64,000 nucleotides of DNA from Anthracocystis setariae (lineage: Eukaryota > Basidiomycota > Ustilaginomycetes > Ustilaginales > Ustilaginaceae), in NCBI GenBank assembly GCA_928724745.1, contig CAKMXJ010000032.1, positions 1,736,001-1,800,000 on the forward strand. The letters run 5' to 3'. A program made the translations under genes and the position numbers. Of the stretch, positions 21,308 to 32,537 are shown one piece after another; positions within the stretch are counted from its first letter, which is position 1, and each line of letters starts with the position of its first letter. The notes below the pieces were generated by a model. The model had not been told where the DNA came from. It worked only from the letters and a program-made list of their open reading frames with translations, and made no database searches.

Positions 21308-23287
21308 CTAAAGGAAGGCATACTTGCTGATGCTCTCGAACACTTCCACGACGACTAGCGAATTGGTCATCAAACCATGACCGGCTCCCTCTACCACGTG
21401 CAAGCGACAGTCGCTCACTTCCTTGGACAAACTGATCGAGCTCGCAAGAGGGATTCGCTCATCTTTGGAACCATGCCAGACCTCGCAAGCCACGTGCACG
21501 TCGGAGAAGCTGAAGCCCCATGGCCTCTTACCTAGGACCAAGTTCAAATCGTCTACCAATCCACGCGAGCTTTCGGCATGCGATGCTTTCAATAGATCCA
21601 GCGCGCAGTTTCGTTCGACTTCTGCCAGCTGCTCCGATTGATCCCCTGAAGTCCAGCTCGTCCGACTTCCATCGAGAGCGTCTCTGCTGCCCCTAAATTC
21701 GTAGTCTTCGTCCGTCCGAGTGGATGTCCAGCTACTGTCGCCTCGATGTCCTCCGAGTGAGTCGGCGTCCGAAGCGGCATAAGCTATTCGGAATGCTCTC
21801 TCCTTCGGGGGAGGGGTAGGGCCTCGCTCTGGCTCGTCGATTTCGTTAGGCCGTCGGTCGCGCCCGACATCGTCGATTTGAGAGCTGGCTGCCCTGTTTG
21901 ACGATCTGGAAGTTTCCTTGTTGAGCCTCCAATTTTGTATGCGCCAATCGGCTGCCTGCGCGGTCTTGATCACTCCGTCAGGAACATAGCGCAACCATCG
22001 ATAGCTGCTGTCTTGCTGCACGCCAGTCCACGGAGCCAGTAGATGCAAAGGCCCTTGTATGCGCTCGGGCAATAGCAAGGCCAAAGCAGCGGCAAATGGT
22101 GCGCCAGCGCTGTGAGCAAGGACCGAGAACCTGTCGATCTCAAGAAGGTCGGCGACCTTTTCGACGACAAAGCTCCAGCCAAGTATGTTTCTGCTTTCCG
22201 GGGGAACGCTATCGGTACGTCCGATCCCCCATCGATCGATGCATACGAGGCGAAGGCCGAGCGAGGCGGCAAGCTCATCGTAAAGCCCGATCAGTTGTCT
22301 GGAAGCGCCAAGGCCAAGGAACACCATGACGGCATGTCCGTGCTCAGAGCCTACGTCGGCAAAGGACACCTGCAACGGTGGCGCACCAGCGATATTGACT
22401 TTTGAGCAGCGTGTCAGACCCTTAACGCCCGACGAGGAGTGCTTGGAATGCTCTGCAGGCGGTGATTGACGTGGTGATGAGCTGGGTTGTGACGCAAGGT
22501 TGACGGACAGCTTTCGTGTGACATGATTTCTTGCCGATTGCGATCCTGCTGTAGAGCTAGCACCCTGCATTGAAATATCAGCCATCATGGGTTTTAGATG
22601 GCCCACACTAGTGCCTCTCAATGCCGAACGGATTTCTTGCTCTACAGAGCCGTCCGAGAGATCCGGTTCTGCATCGGAAAGATCTTCTTGTAACGCCACG
22701 AGTTTCCGAGGTACATTCACGGTATGTTCAAAAGCGGACCAAGAAGCAGAACGCTGTGTTGCCTTTTGCGATGGAGGCACTGCAAGGAGTTTACTGGAAT
22801 GGGCTTTGATAATCTCATCGATTGACTTGATCGGCTCTGGCGCAATGTTGCGTGGGCGAGCGCGTCCTAGCGCTATCGAAGAGGCAGCAAACGTACTCGA
22901 AGCAGGGATTCGTGCCTGTTCGAGGCCTTGATTGGCTGTGCCTTTTGCGTCCCGTTGATGCAAAGATGCCTCCCGGTACTCCGGGCGCGCTAGCTGGGAG
23001 TTAAGTTGACCACCGGATCGGGAGCGACGAATGGACCTGTCTTGTGGTGCTGCTAGCTGCTGGAAGGCAGCAGAAATGGTTTGAGGAAGTATAAGAGAGG
23101 ACTTAGGAATGTAAGGCCCTGTTCTTTTGCGCTCCGGATAGAGATCATAGTAGCTTTTTGACGATGGCATTCCATCGTGCCGTGCATGGTTCCCGATCTG
23201 TGGTGCGTACGCTTGTCTGTCGAGTGTCTCGGGTGCGGTTTGCGCAAGGGATGGTCCCATTGGCCTTTTCGAAGCTCGTCGATCCAT
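21308..23287 (-). CDS. Alpha/beta hydrolase-fold protein with long disordered N-terminus
   Basis: Single exon, 659 aa from the ATG at 23287. About the first 300 residues are Ser/Arg/Pro-rich and look disordered. The fold then begins with VSFADVG and HAVMVFLGLGASR, a nucleophile elbow LAHSAGAP (Ser393), an acidic residue in HGSKDERIP (Asp609) and the histidine in EGAGHGLM (His637), a complete hydrolase triad. A low-complexity Arg/Asp-rich insertion of roughly 100 residues sits between the elbow and the Asp, where a lid domain usually lies. Similar large basidiomycete proteins exist without known substrate. Its stop lies only tens of bases from transposon sequence. Confidence 0.75.
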   Translation of the reverse strand: MDRRASKRPMGPSLAQTAPETLDRQAYAPQIGNHARHDGMPSSKSYYDLYPERKRTGPYIPKSSLILPQTISAAFQQLAAPQDRSIRRSRSGGQLNSQLARPEYREASLHQRDAKGTANQGLEQARIPASSTFAASSIALGRARPRNIAPEPIKSIDEIIKAHSSKLLAVPPSQKATQRSASWSAFEHTVNVPRKLVALQEDLSDAEPDLSDGSVEQEIRSALRGTSVGHLKPMMADISMQGASSTAGSQSARNHVTRKLSVNLASQPSSSPRQSPPAEHSKHSSSGVKGLTRCSKVNIAGAPPLQVSFADVGSEHGHAVMVFLGLGASRQLIGLYDELAASLGLRLVCIDRWGIGRTDSVPPESRNILGWSFVVEKVADLLEIDRFSVLAHSAGAPFAAALALLLPERIQGPLHLLAPWTGVQQDSSYRWLRYVPDGVIKTAQAADWRIQNWRLNKETSRSSNRAASSQIDDVGRDRRPNEIDEPERGPTPPPKERAFRIAYAASDADSLGGHRGDSSWTSTRTDEDYEFRGSRDALDGSRTSWTSGDQSEQLAEVERNCALDLLKASHAESSRGLVDDLNLVLGKRPWGFSFSDVHVACEVWHGSKDERIPLASSISLSKEVSDCRLHVVEGAGHGLMTNSLVVVEVFESISKYAFL

Positions 23288-23662
23288 GCTCGTGAATACT
23301 GCTCCTGTCTAGATGGCGTATTGAGCCGTCGATGCAATTGATCCTGATGCGTGCTGTGAGTTGGCTATAGCATCCTCTTGCTTTTGTGTTTCACATGTCG
23401 TCTCTGCGCATGAGCTGTGTAGGCAGAGCAGCGGCTTGGTACACTTTCCGATCATTCCATGCTGGGAAACCGGTTTAATAACATGTTGGAGAGGCGGAAG
23501 ATGGACAGGGGTATGGTATGCAAGAACATATGATTACCGTCGTAGCTCTTCTTGCCGATATCAGTGGTACGTGTAAGGCAGCCCCAGGAACCCATTTTCA
23601 GGCACATAGGTTGTAATGTGGTATTGATAGTATATGCAACTTGGGCGCCAGAGTGCCGTTGA

Positions 23663-23766
23663 GGCAAGATGGCCGAGTGGTCTAAGGCGTAGCATTAAGG
23701 AAGATATCCTGAGCAGTCAGGAAGACCTGCTATCTTCGGGCGTGGGTTCGAATCCCACTCTTGTCA
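23663..23766 (+). tRNA. tRNA-Leu(AAG) with a 26-nt intron
   Basis: The acceptor GGCAAGA (23663-23669) pairs with TCTTGTC (23759-23765), followed by discriminator A. A D-arm GCC...GGC, anticodon stem TAGCA/TGCTA, anticodon AAG (23697-23699) and a T-arm GTGGG-TTCGAAT-CCCAC are all present. The intron occupies about 23701-23726, directly after position 37. A short leucine-type variable arm (TCTTCGGGC) supports a class II tRNA. Confidence 0.95.
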
Positions 23767-23773
23767 CCATGAA

Positions 23774-23779
23774 TTTTTT
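23774..23779 (+). terminator. RNA polymerase III terminator of tRNA-Leu
   Basis: Six consecutive T, eight bases after the mature tRNA end. Confidence 0.8.
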
Positions 23780-25464
23780 CCACACACAGCGACTCTAACG
23801 GGAAGGGGGGGTTTTTTTTTTGGGGGGGCAGATATGTACAGTGAATTAAGCCTTCTGCTTGCTTGATAATCTTGGCCGAGCGCTGCTTCGACATAGCAGC
23901 CCGACGGAATCTATAGAAATCAGTAAGATGGAGAAGGTGGCCGCTGCAGAGAAGACATGGCCTCACATTGTACCTTGGCGCACAGCGGGGGAGCTTCATG
24001 GTCTTCAATATGCAAACAGGGGTGTTTTTTTGCCCCCTTTCTTTTAATTTTTACGTTACAGTCCAGCTCAAGAGGCAGGTGCGCACTTGGACGTATTGCA
24101 AACGCCGCAGAAAGAAGATGTTTGTACTACAACACTACGTCGAAAGTGGACTGCTCTACGCACACAAAAGAACAGTGTCATGTGAAGCCGCCGAGTGCGC
24201 CCGGTTCGCATCTTGCGATTCTCAAGTCCAGAGGTCGGTGTGCAAAGTGCACGATTTTGTGTTGAAGTTCGGAGAAAGGATTGGCCACACACACAGGTAC
24301 GCAACAGCAACAACGTATAGTACAGTAGAGAAGAAAAGGCAAGAAGGGTCCATGCGGTCATCCACTGTAGAACCAAGCCAAGACCGGGTGGGGCGCGTAC
24401 ATTGCACGACCCATGGAACGCGTCGGTGGAATCACTTGATGGTGCCGAACTGCAGCCGAACAGACTACAAAAGGTTTAATAGGGCGTCGCGTCGATGGGC
24501 TGATTTCTTGGTGCTTTTTGTATTCCACAATACTCTGAAATTTTTAACTGTAAATTAGCATGCCTCGGGTATGGGACTCGGCGATACTGTACTTTACTTG
24601 CACGCCACGCCGAGCGGTTGCATCTGCAGAATGGTGTACAGGAGTAGTTGATCTGCGCTTCTAGGCTGCATCTCGCATAGCAACCGATGTCAAGAACTGC
24701 TCAACTTTTTGGCATTTCAATGCATGTTTAACCAGCAACGCTGAACGCTGCACCACAGTACAAATTTGCAGTGTGCATCCGACTTCTTGGCGCCAGCGAG
24801 TCCGGCACTTCGATTTTACATGATCCGCATTTTGGCAACCATTCACATTGGCGGCTGTGACGCATTACCGTACCTGCTAGAGGACTGTCCAACTCTGACA
24901 ACGGAGACGTCACGCAACGCCAACTCGTCCGCCCCCCCCTGTCGCACAAAGTCGAGTCTTACTGCCAATGCATGCAGCGATGACCGAGCTCAACGTTGGC
25001 TTCGCAAATGACAACCCTGCTTGGCTTCATTTGACTGTGAACCAGCGTCTCACTCTTTGCCAATTCTTAGGGTCGATCTTTGTCCACTAAACCTCTTCAT
25101 ACCATATCTGATCCTGTTCGCCGTCGTATCTCCTAGCCCTTCTCCCATCCCTACCACCAACACCACCTTCTTCTTGCGCTCCTCTTCGTTTCTCTCGATC
25201 CCATTCCATTCCATTCCATTCCAGTTCAATCCACTCCACTTCACTCCACTCCACTCCACTCCACCCCACTCCACCCCTGCCCCTCAATCTTTCTCGATAC
25301 CGTCTTTACAAGCTAAGGAAGCCGGGCCTTCTTTGGAATACATTCGTTACAGCATCTTCTCGATCTCTTGACACCAACTTTTGTCGCCTACTCTTCAAGT
25401 TTCGCCTTTGCCTCTCCTTTGTCTTCGCACATTTGTTTACTTATCGACGAGAATAGAGTCAAAC
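23780..25464. other. Long intergenic region upstream of the expansin-like gene
   Basis: About 1.7 kb without a convincing gene; the longest open frame (23968-24558, plus) has no recognisable domain and irregular composition. G and T homopolymers at 23806-23827. The length is unusual here and may reflect a large regulatory region for the secreted-protein gene. Confidence 0.4.
25201..25275 (+). repeat. Pentanucleotide CCATT/CCACT repeat in the promoter
   Basis: Tandem pentamers drift from CCATT to CCACT and CCACC. They lie about 190-265 bp before the ATG of the secreted protein, probably in the promoter or 5' leader. They create artificial W/G-rich open frames on the other strand. Confidence 0.85.
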
Positions 25465-26516
25465 ATGAAGGCCGTAGCAGCAATCGCCCTCACTGCCTTG
25501 GTTTCCAGCTCGTTGGCCTCCTCCCATGCTCCGACTACACCAAACCGCCGCCACCATAACAAGGGCCCCCTTGAATACGACCAGGCCCTCATCAAACGTG
25601 CGACTTACTCTGGCACGGCTACCTGGTACAATGTTCAGACAGGAAACGCTGGGTAGGTATTTTCACTCAAATTGACCCTCTAGTAGTCGCCTCAATAAGC
25701 TCATCTTTACTGACTTGGCTTTCGTTCCGCATCAACAGTGCATGTGGTCAGTACATGACTTCCGATCAGTATGTTGTCGCCCTCAACCAGCCTATGTACG
25801 GTGATCTGGGGCAGCAGTCTTCGTGGTGCGGTCAGAGCATCGTCATCACCGATGGTGTCCACACCGCTACCGCAACAATTCAGGATGCCTGTCCTACCGG
25901 CGGCGGAAACTGCTATTATGGCTCTCTCGATATGAGCGAAGGTCTCTTCCAGGTATTCCACGACCTCGGCAAGGGCACCTTCCCCATCACATGGTGGCCC
26001 GCAGGTCAGGGTGGCAATGACAACGGTGGCGGCAACAACAGTAATAACAACAACAACAGCAACAACAATGGCAACAACAATAACAACAATGGTGGCGGGA
26101 ACAGTGACGGAGGTCCTACCTGGGAACAGAAGCAGGCGAGAAAGAAGGCAAAAGCTGCTGCCGCTGCTGCTGCTGCCGCCGCTTCCTCATCCTCCGCCGA
26201 CGCTGCATCGTCTGCCGCCGCCTCCTCATCCGCCGCCGCTTCGCGGGCATCCGTGTACTCAGTCACCAAGTCCGCTGCCCGTGCCCGTGCTTCCTCCTCC
26301 AGAGCTGCCGCCAGCGCGTCGCGCGCTAGTGTTCTCGCAAGCGAATCGGCTGCCGCCGCCGCCGCTTCAGCTTCGGCTTCAGCTTCGGCGGCTGCTGCTG
26401 CTGCTGCTGCTGCAACTCCCACGGGCAATCTCGACAATTTCGCCAACCTTTACGATGGCCTGTACAAGATCGTTGTCGAGCAAGTCAACCCCAACGAAAC
26501 TCCATCGTCTTCGTGA
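25465..26516 (+). CDS. Secreted expansin/barwin-like (double-psi beta-barrel) protein
   Basis: Exons 25465-25652 and 25739-26516; the GTAGGT donor and the CAG acceptor remove 86 bp and restore the frame across NAGACGQYM. The product is 321 aa. A signal peptide (MKAVAAIALTALVSSSLASS) is followed by a RlpA/barwin-like domain: GTATWYN, ACGQYM, SSWCGQSIVIT, TATIQDACPTGGGNC and GSLDMSEGLFQVF, with six cysteines. Then come Asn/Gly-rich, Lys-rich and long Ala/Ser-rich tracts and a C-terminus TPTGNLDNFANLYDGLYKIVV. Fungal members loosen walls or act as apoplastic or cell-wall proteins. Function here is inferred; the tail may anchor it in the wall. Confidence 0.85.
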
Positions 26517-27035
26517 TCGCCTTTTACTCGTGCCCCCTTCCTCCACTCACGACCGGCTTGCACGTACAGTCTGCCAAGTCGTCTGAGCCATACCTTCGTT
26601 CAATCAACCATCTTGAAGACTTTGGAAGGAACAGACCTAAAGGGATCTATAAATCGCTCCGGGAATGACTTTGCTCAGGATCGGTCCTCCTCATCTACAC
26701 GCCGAGGTTGTCTCTAAATTTCGCCTTCTAACATCGCATTGTGGCCCAGGTCCACGATGTTGACGAGTGTTTTGTTCTCCATGTCCCCACGACAGCTGGT
26801 CCAGTCGTTTGCGGGGCTCTCGCACTTTGTCCTTTTGTTTTGCTTCTTTCTATCAGTCTGGACTCTTTCTTCTGTCGTATTCGAGCTCTTCTGAAGTCCA
26901 CTTTTCACCGCACATTGCCGCTCGTATCTGATCAACTTTGTTCCGATGTTTCGAACTTACGTGTCATACAAAAGCGTGAGAAGGCAAATGCTACGACCCC
27001 GGAAGGAGTAAGGAAAGGTTGAGCAAAACCTGCAT
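26517..27035. other. Convergent intergenic region
   Basis: 3' flanks of the expansin-like gene and of the GH5 gene. No feature recognised. Confidence 0.4.
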
Positions 27036-29678
27036 TCAGAGAAGGCCACAAGACGATAAGATGTCCCACGCGCTGCCTGACATCTCAAGCTTGACAGGGC
27101 CGCCTTTTCGTTTGATCTTGATCGAATGGCGGAAGACGCCATCGGTCATGTGATCGGCATCCTCTGCGATGGCTTCTGCTTTGTCAATGTACCATCTCAA
27201 ATACTGGCCATCGATCTCCCAACGACCGGCGGAAATCTCGACGTCAATTGAAAGGAGTGGTTCGGCGCTTGCGGGAGAGACAGCACTTGAGAGCTCAGTC
27301 GAGTCAGCAAGCACCGTCGACGCTGATGACGACGATACCTCGTCCGTGCTCGGTGATGCCAAGTTGTTGATGCTGGTCTGTGAAGATGACAGGGATTCGC
27401 TTTCGCGGAGCCTTCGCTCTTGTTTCGTCGCCCAGCGCGCAGGATTGGTTCCTTTGATCTTACGTTTGTTACCCCTATCTCCGCTTGCAGCCGCAGCAAC
27501 GTCGTCAGCGCCATAGTGGAGGAACGGGAGATAGATCTCGGTTGGAACTCCGTCCGTTCCAAATTCGGGGCCGCTGATGTCGACACTGTAACTGAATTCG
27601 GAGGACTTGATATCAAACTCGATGTTGGCTGGTGTGCCAGCAGTAGCGACTGGGAACGGACGGCAGAATGCAGCGGCTGCACGAGACCCGTTGAGAAGAT
27701 TCGGTGCTCGGTAGTCACCGTCGCCAGGGATAAGCTCGGGCAAATTGATGCTAGATCTGGAGTTGGACCCTGAGGAGGAAGCTTTGAGGCTGCTGAGGCG
27801 CCTGGAACGAGTACTTGACACAGAGGAATCGGTCTCGCGCATGGACACTGCAGAAGTCGATGCAGCATCCGAATCACCTCCCTTGACGTCGTTCTGACTC
27901 CAAATACTGAGATCTTCGCCGTTCCAATCGTCTCCCCATTCGTGGCTGTTGTCAGGACAGTAGGTCCAGACGGTGTAGCTGAGCAGATTGTTACCATCGC
28001 AGCCGTTGAGCGATGCATCGAGAGCAAGCGTCTGTGCAGAGTAATCTCCAATACCATTGCCCTTTCCATCTCCGTAGTACGACTTCTTCTTGTCGAGGTC
28101 GTACGGTATCCCGATCTCACCGATCAAACTCGGATATCGGCCAAGACCGTCAAGGCAGTCCTGACGAAGGTAACCGAGCTGGTCTCTGATGCACTGTCGG
28201 ATTGCCTTGCTACCTACGCGGATGGCAAAGAGGGTTCCGGGGTATTTTCCTCTGAGAAGACCCACAGCGTCAGCATTGAACCAATTCCAATGCTTTGTGA
28301 TGAGGGTGAGTCCATCGTAGAAATGGCCAGAGAGACATGCTCGCTGTTTGAGGTCGTCCTGATTGATGGATTTGGGAGGTGGCTCGAACACAGGAGGCTG
28401 AATGAACATGATGGCCTCTCGGTGGATGGAGCGGATTAGGTGCGAATATGCACGATAGTGCGGCAGCCAGTAGTCGTCTGCGAACTCGGCGGTTCTTGTA
28501 CCTGCGGGACCTTGGAAGAATCGAAAATACTGATCATTGAGCACTTCACCGGTGGCTTGGTCCCATACACCGTGAGCAGCCCAAAGGCATTGACCCAGAG
28601 GCCAAGAGTCATGACGTTTCCAGCCCCATTTTGAACCACCCTGGACACGATCCTCATTCTCTGTCAGCCAGGCAAGGGTGCCCTTTGGGTCGACTAACAC
28701 TGTTCCACTGCGCTTTGGGCCCGTGGAGCTGAAGACCCAATTCTCAAGAGTCTGCGGCTGACCAACACCAAGGCGGAAGCTTTGAATTGGCGTTGGCACG
28801 GGACCTTTTTTGAGCTGCCATGATTTGGGGATGCTGGAGATGCTAGCGAGACTGATGTAAGTCTGGTTAGGCTCATTGACGCTGTCCCAGCCAATGACGC
28901 ATTCATCGACGAGGTCGCCTGCATCTACGATGGCTTTGAGAAGCTGTTTGCAGGCATTAAGAAAGTGAGACTGGAGCCAGTCCTGAATGTTTTGGCCATC
29001 AATGATGCAGCGTGGCGCAAAGTGTCTGCCGGCGAAGAAGAGGACAGAGATGCTGGCAGCAGCAAGGCGGGTGTAGTTGGTGGCCCAGAGCATATCGGGA
29101 AATTGGCTTGGATCTGGATCGTGGGCGTTGGGCCACTCGGCATGGATGAAGGCGGCCTGCGTGGCGGTGAAGTTGCGAGGATTGAGTCCACAGGCGATGA
29201 TGGTCCAGTAGGGAGCACCCGAGCCTCCGGTGAAGCGTGAAAAGAGATCCTGGTGGGGGTCCATGAAGACCCTGAATCCGTACTGCTTTACCTTGCGAAG
29301 AACTTGAACGGTGTAGTCGAGGAATTCGGTATCATATTGGCCGGGACCCTTGTGCTCGATGGCCTCCCATGTAAAGAGGTAGCGCAAGCAATTGAAGCCC
29401 CACGAGCGTAGACGAGCAAGATGAACATCAGCTGAGCCATCCTGGAGGTTGAGCGGCTGGCCCACAAAGCTCTCGCCACCGGACTCTGCTGATTCCCAAA
29501 AGCCATCGAGCTTCTGCGACGGCTGCCCGATGGGACACTTTGTTTGGCCGGAAAGATTGACTCCTCGAAGAAGGAGCGCACGGCCTTTTGTATCGCGGAA
29601 GAAGGCATCGGAAGCATGGATGTAGTAGTCGGGAACAGGCTCACCAGTGACGGGCGAGTGCGTGTCTGGAACAGGCAT
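27036..29678 (-). CDS. GH5 family sterylglucosidase/glucocerebrosidase-like enzyme (EGCrP2/Egh1-like)
   Basis: The frame is open to 29729, but that codon is GTG; the first ATG is at 29678 (MPVPDTHSPVTGE), giving 880 aa. A 5' exon cannot be excluded, because an AG acceptor precedes the GTG. The catalytic TIM barrel begins LLLRGVNLSG; the acid/base is in DSVNEPNQ (Glu269) and the nucleophile in LIGEIGIPYD (Glu521). FMDPHQDLFSRF and WTYCPDNSHEWGDDWN are typical of this GH5 subfamily. A Ser-rich segment interrupts before the C-terminal beta domain. Family members hydrolyse ergosteryl-beta-glucoside or glucosylceramide inside cells; no signal peptide is seen, which agrees. Substrate choice between the two is not decided by sequence. 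Confidence 0.85.
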   Translation of the reverse strand: MPVPDTHSPVTGEPVPDYYIHASDAFFRDTKGRALLLRGVNLSGQTKCPIGQPSQKLDGFWESAESGGESFVGQPLNLQDGSADVHLARLRSWGFNCLRYLFTWEAIEHKGPGQYDTEFLDYTVQVLRKVKQYGFRVFMDPHQDLFSRFTGGSGAPYWTIIACGLNPRNFTATQAAFIHAEWPNAHDPDPSQFPDMLWATNYTRLAAASISVLFFAGRHFAPRCIIDGQNIQDWLQSHFLNACKQLLKAIVDAGDLVDECVIGWDSVNEPNQTYISLASISSIPKSWQLKKGPVPTPIQSFRLGVGQPQTLENWVFSSTGPKRSGTVLVDPKGTLAWLTENEDRVQGGSKWGWKRHDSWPLGQCLWAAHGVWDQATGEVLNDQYFRFFQGPAGTRTAEFADDYWLPHYRAYSHLIRSIHREAIMFIQPPVFEPPPKSINQDDLKQRACLSGHFYDGLTLITKHWNWFNADAVGLLRGKYPGTLFAIRVGSKAIRQCIRDQLGYLRQDCLDGLGRYPSLIGEIGIPYDLDKKKSYYGDGKGNGIGDYSAQTLALDASLNGCDGNNLLSYTVWTYCPDNSHEWGDDWNGEDLSIWSQNDVKGGDSDAASTSAVSMRETDSSVSSTRSRRLSSLKASSSGSNSRSSINLPELIPGDGDYRAPNLLNGSRAAAAFCRPFPVATAGTPANIEFDIKSSEFSYSVDISGPEFGTDGVPTEIYLPFLHYGADDVAAAASGDRGNKRKIKGTNPARWATKQERRLRESESLSSSQTSINNLASPSTDEVSSSSASTVLADSTELSSAVSPASAEPLLSIDVEISAGRWEIDGQYLRWYIDKAEAIAEDADHMTDGVFRHSIKIKRKGGPVKLEMSGSAWDILSSCGLL

Positions 29679-30349
29679 GTTGAGGCTGTCGCGACGTAGT
29701 TGGTTGTCCAACCGAGGCGTTGCTGCCACAACCTGGGAGAGTTAGCTGATGGGCAGAAGTATTGGCAAAGCGAGCTCTCAGACTACGTTGACAGCGTATA
29801 TGAATGAGGTGGTGGTGCAAGGTTGAAAAATGATGAAGAGGGATAAAGTCTACCAGCAACAGTTGGTGGTCGGACCTGATAGCGGCTGGTCAGTGCGTGT
29901 TGGCGTGCGCTGACATGACACCGCACATGCACGGTTTACTGCACTAATCAATAAAATGTGAATTTCTGTCCCATTTTGAATGCCTCCACATGCACTCACC
30001 CACCGACGACCCCTTTTGACGGTGCGATGCCGATTAAAGTGTAGAGCGTCACGTGATTGCTGTTAGGTCGACGAACTCGCTCGCGACGCGTGTTTTTGTT
30101 GGTTTGGGCCAATTTGGGAGGATCAAATGACAGCGTAGACGTTCAACAGCCGTGCTGGTTTGCCGCCGTCCATCCAAGCTCGACACCATCATCATCATCG
30201 TCGTCGTCTTGCCATCCTCTTACCGCGTGCACCACTCTACGATCGCAAGCAACACATCATCTTCGTCTCGACTACATCTTCCAAGTCTGGCTGGATTGGC
30301 ATTTTGGCCGCCGCTTCGATTCATCATCATCTAATTCTACATCGTCAGC
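29679..30349. promoter_or_regulatory. Divergent promoter region, GH5 enzyme and NDC80
   Basis: The 671-bp head-to-head gap must contain both promoters and leaders. A CAT-trinucleotide-rich stretch at 30189-30200 lies in the NDC80 leader. No specific binding site is claimed. Confidence 0.4.
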
Positions 30350-32537
30350 ATGGCGAGCACAAACACGCGTCGTTCGACGCTGGCAGCTATCGACCCTAAC
30401 CAGAACAATGGCCACATTTCGTCTGCGCTCCCCGTTCCGACCTCGGCCGTCAAATCTGTAAAGACGCTTACGAGCGGTTCCTTCCAACCTCGTGCATCTA
30501 TGATTCCTCAGCAATCTCTGCCAGTGCGTAGCGTCAGTGGCACTGCAACCTCTCGAGACGCTCAACAAAGCGCACAAAACTCTGGTCCAGTACACTCGGC
30601 CTCGCAGAGTGCCCGTCGAGGTGACTCAGGAATGTACGCCGGCCGTCAAAGTGTCGCTTCCGCCGGTCGTCAAAGCGTGGCTGTAGCCGCAACACCAAAG
30701 TGAGTGCTGCTCAACTCTACATTTCCGCATGAGCTGGATCACTGATGCCACAATTTGCCTTGCTTTTCCATACAACCTTAAAGCTCTAGAAGGTCGATGG
30801 TTGGAAGACTCTCTATCGCGCCCGGAAACATTGGCAATACCGGAGGCTCGGGCGTGAGGGAGACCAGGCCCATCAAGGACAAGCAATACAAGACGCGCAT
30901 GGGTCTCACCGTCAAGGAGCATCTCGAACGCACAGGCTTCACCATGTCGGGCTGGGACGCACACAAGGGCGTTCATGAGCCTACCCAGTCTGCGTTCGTC
31001 GGCATGTTCAAGCACATCTATGCCACCTGCATTGACACCAACTTCGTCATGGGCGCTGATGGAAAAAAGTTTGAAGACGAGGTTCTCACTTTGATGAAGG
31101 AGATCAAATATCCTGCTGCTGATGAGCTCAGTAAGACCAAGCTCACTGCTGCCGGTAGTCAAAGCCATTGGCCTTACTGTCTCGCCATGCTCGAGTGGAT
31201 GGTCAACTTGGGCAACCAAGCAGAGACAATCGGAACGGGTCCAAGATCGCGTCCTGACGAGATCGAAGATCTTCAATCGCTTTTCTTCCCCTACCTCTGG
31301 GACTGCTACGACCGCTTCTGGCAGAACGAGGACACGTATCCAGAAGAACACGCCAAGCTTGGCGTTCGCTTCGAGGACAAGAACGCAGCGATCGAGCGCG
31401 AACTCAAGGAATTGCAGGAAGAGCATATCAAGCTTGAGGCTGAATTGGCAGACTACCTGAACAACGACTCTCCTCTCAAGGTCGAGCGTAGGGAAAACGA
31501 CATGCTCACTAAGGATATCTCCAAGTTCCACAAGTACTACGACGAGGTGCTGGTGCCCAAGCTCGACAAGACCAAGAAAGCCATCGAACGACTCATCAAG
31601 GAGATCGCACTCACAGAGAAGGAGATTGACGACAAGAATAGACGTAGGCTCGACTTGCAGGAACAGGTCAATGCACAAGAGATGTCGGCGGAAGAGTACG
31701 AAAGAATGTTGGCCGAGAGGAATCGACTGAGTAAGCGTCTGGAGGTGTTGGGCGAGCAGAACAAGAAGGCCGCAGGCGACGGATGGTCGCTCGAGATCGC
31801 CATCGCCAAGAAGCAGGCTGACACTGAAGATCGGCTTTCCAAGTTCAACCCGCTGGCGCGTTCCATCTCACTGCTGCCAGCCAAGCTTGGTTCGGGGACG
31901 GTGATCGAGGAGCTGGAACTTACACCATCCAACCCTTCGACCATGTTGCAAGCCGGTGTCGACATCAAAGGCTCGTTCCGCCGACAGATCGAGACGCTAC
32001 GATCGCAAGAGGCGGACAAATATCGTCAAGCATCCAAGAAGCGATTGACGATGCAGGAGGAATACGAAAAGCTGCAAGAATCGCTCGCCGAGAAAGAAGC
32101 ACAGCTGGCATCCGACCGAGAGCGTTGCGAAGCACTTTCAAGGCAAGCGGCCGAGTACGAGAAGAGCTGCAAGACGGTGCAAGAACGATACAAGGCCGAT
32201 GAGGGCAAGCTGGAAAAATCCACCTACGAGACTGAAGCCTCTGGCAGCGTCCATCTCCAACAAGCAGAATCAAGATTGACCAGCCTCCAATTGACGTAAG
32301 TATTTCTCCATCCTTGTCCTTTGTACGAGCCTTGACTTACCTAAGCTTTCGCATCCTTTGCCTAATCCCACTCGCTACAGCGCTGAACACAAGGAAGAGG
32401 AATGGAACCAGCAGCGCTCACGTATGGACGAAGACATGCTCAACTTTGTCGTGCTGTTAAGCAAGATGAAGGGCGACGTCACGGGACAGCTCCGTGAAAT
32501 TCAGGCAGCAGTTGCTCTCAAGAGCCGCGATGACTAG
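30350..32537 (+). CDS. NDC80: Kinetochore protein Ndc80/Hec1
   Basis: Proposed exons 30350-30699, 30784-32295 and 32381-32537 (672 aa); donors GTGAGT and GTAAGT, acceptors AG. The second exon could start six bases later (30790) without changing frame. A basic, Ser/Thr-rich disordered N-terminal tail of about 115 residues precedes the calponin-homology domain (DKQYKTRMGLTVKEHLERTG ... SHWPYCLAMLEWMVNL). Long coiled coils then run to the C-terminus. The protein is the microtubule-binding subunit of the NDC80 complex at kinetochores and pairs with Nuf2. Tail composition fits Aurora B-regulated microtubule attachment, as known for the family. Confidence 0.93.

Noticed and set aside
23968..24558. 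196-aa open frame in the gap after tRNA-Leu
   Set aside because: No family resemblance, odd composition and no splice or context support.
25050..25287. Trp/Gly-rich open frames on the minus strand
   Set aside because: Produced by the CCATT/CCACT pentamer repeat.
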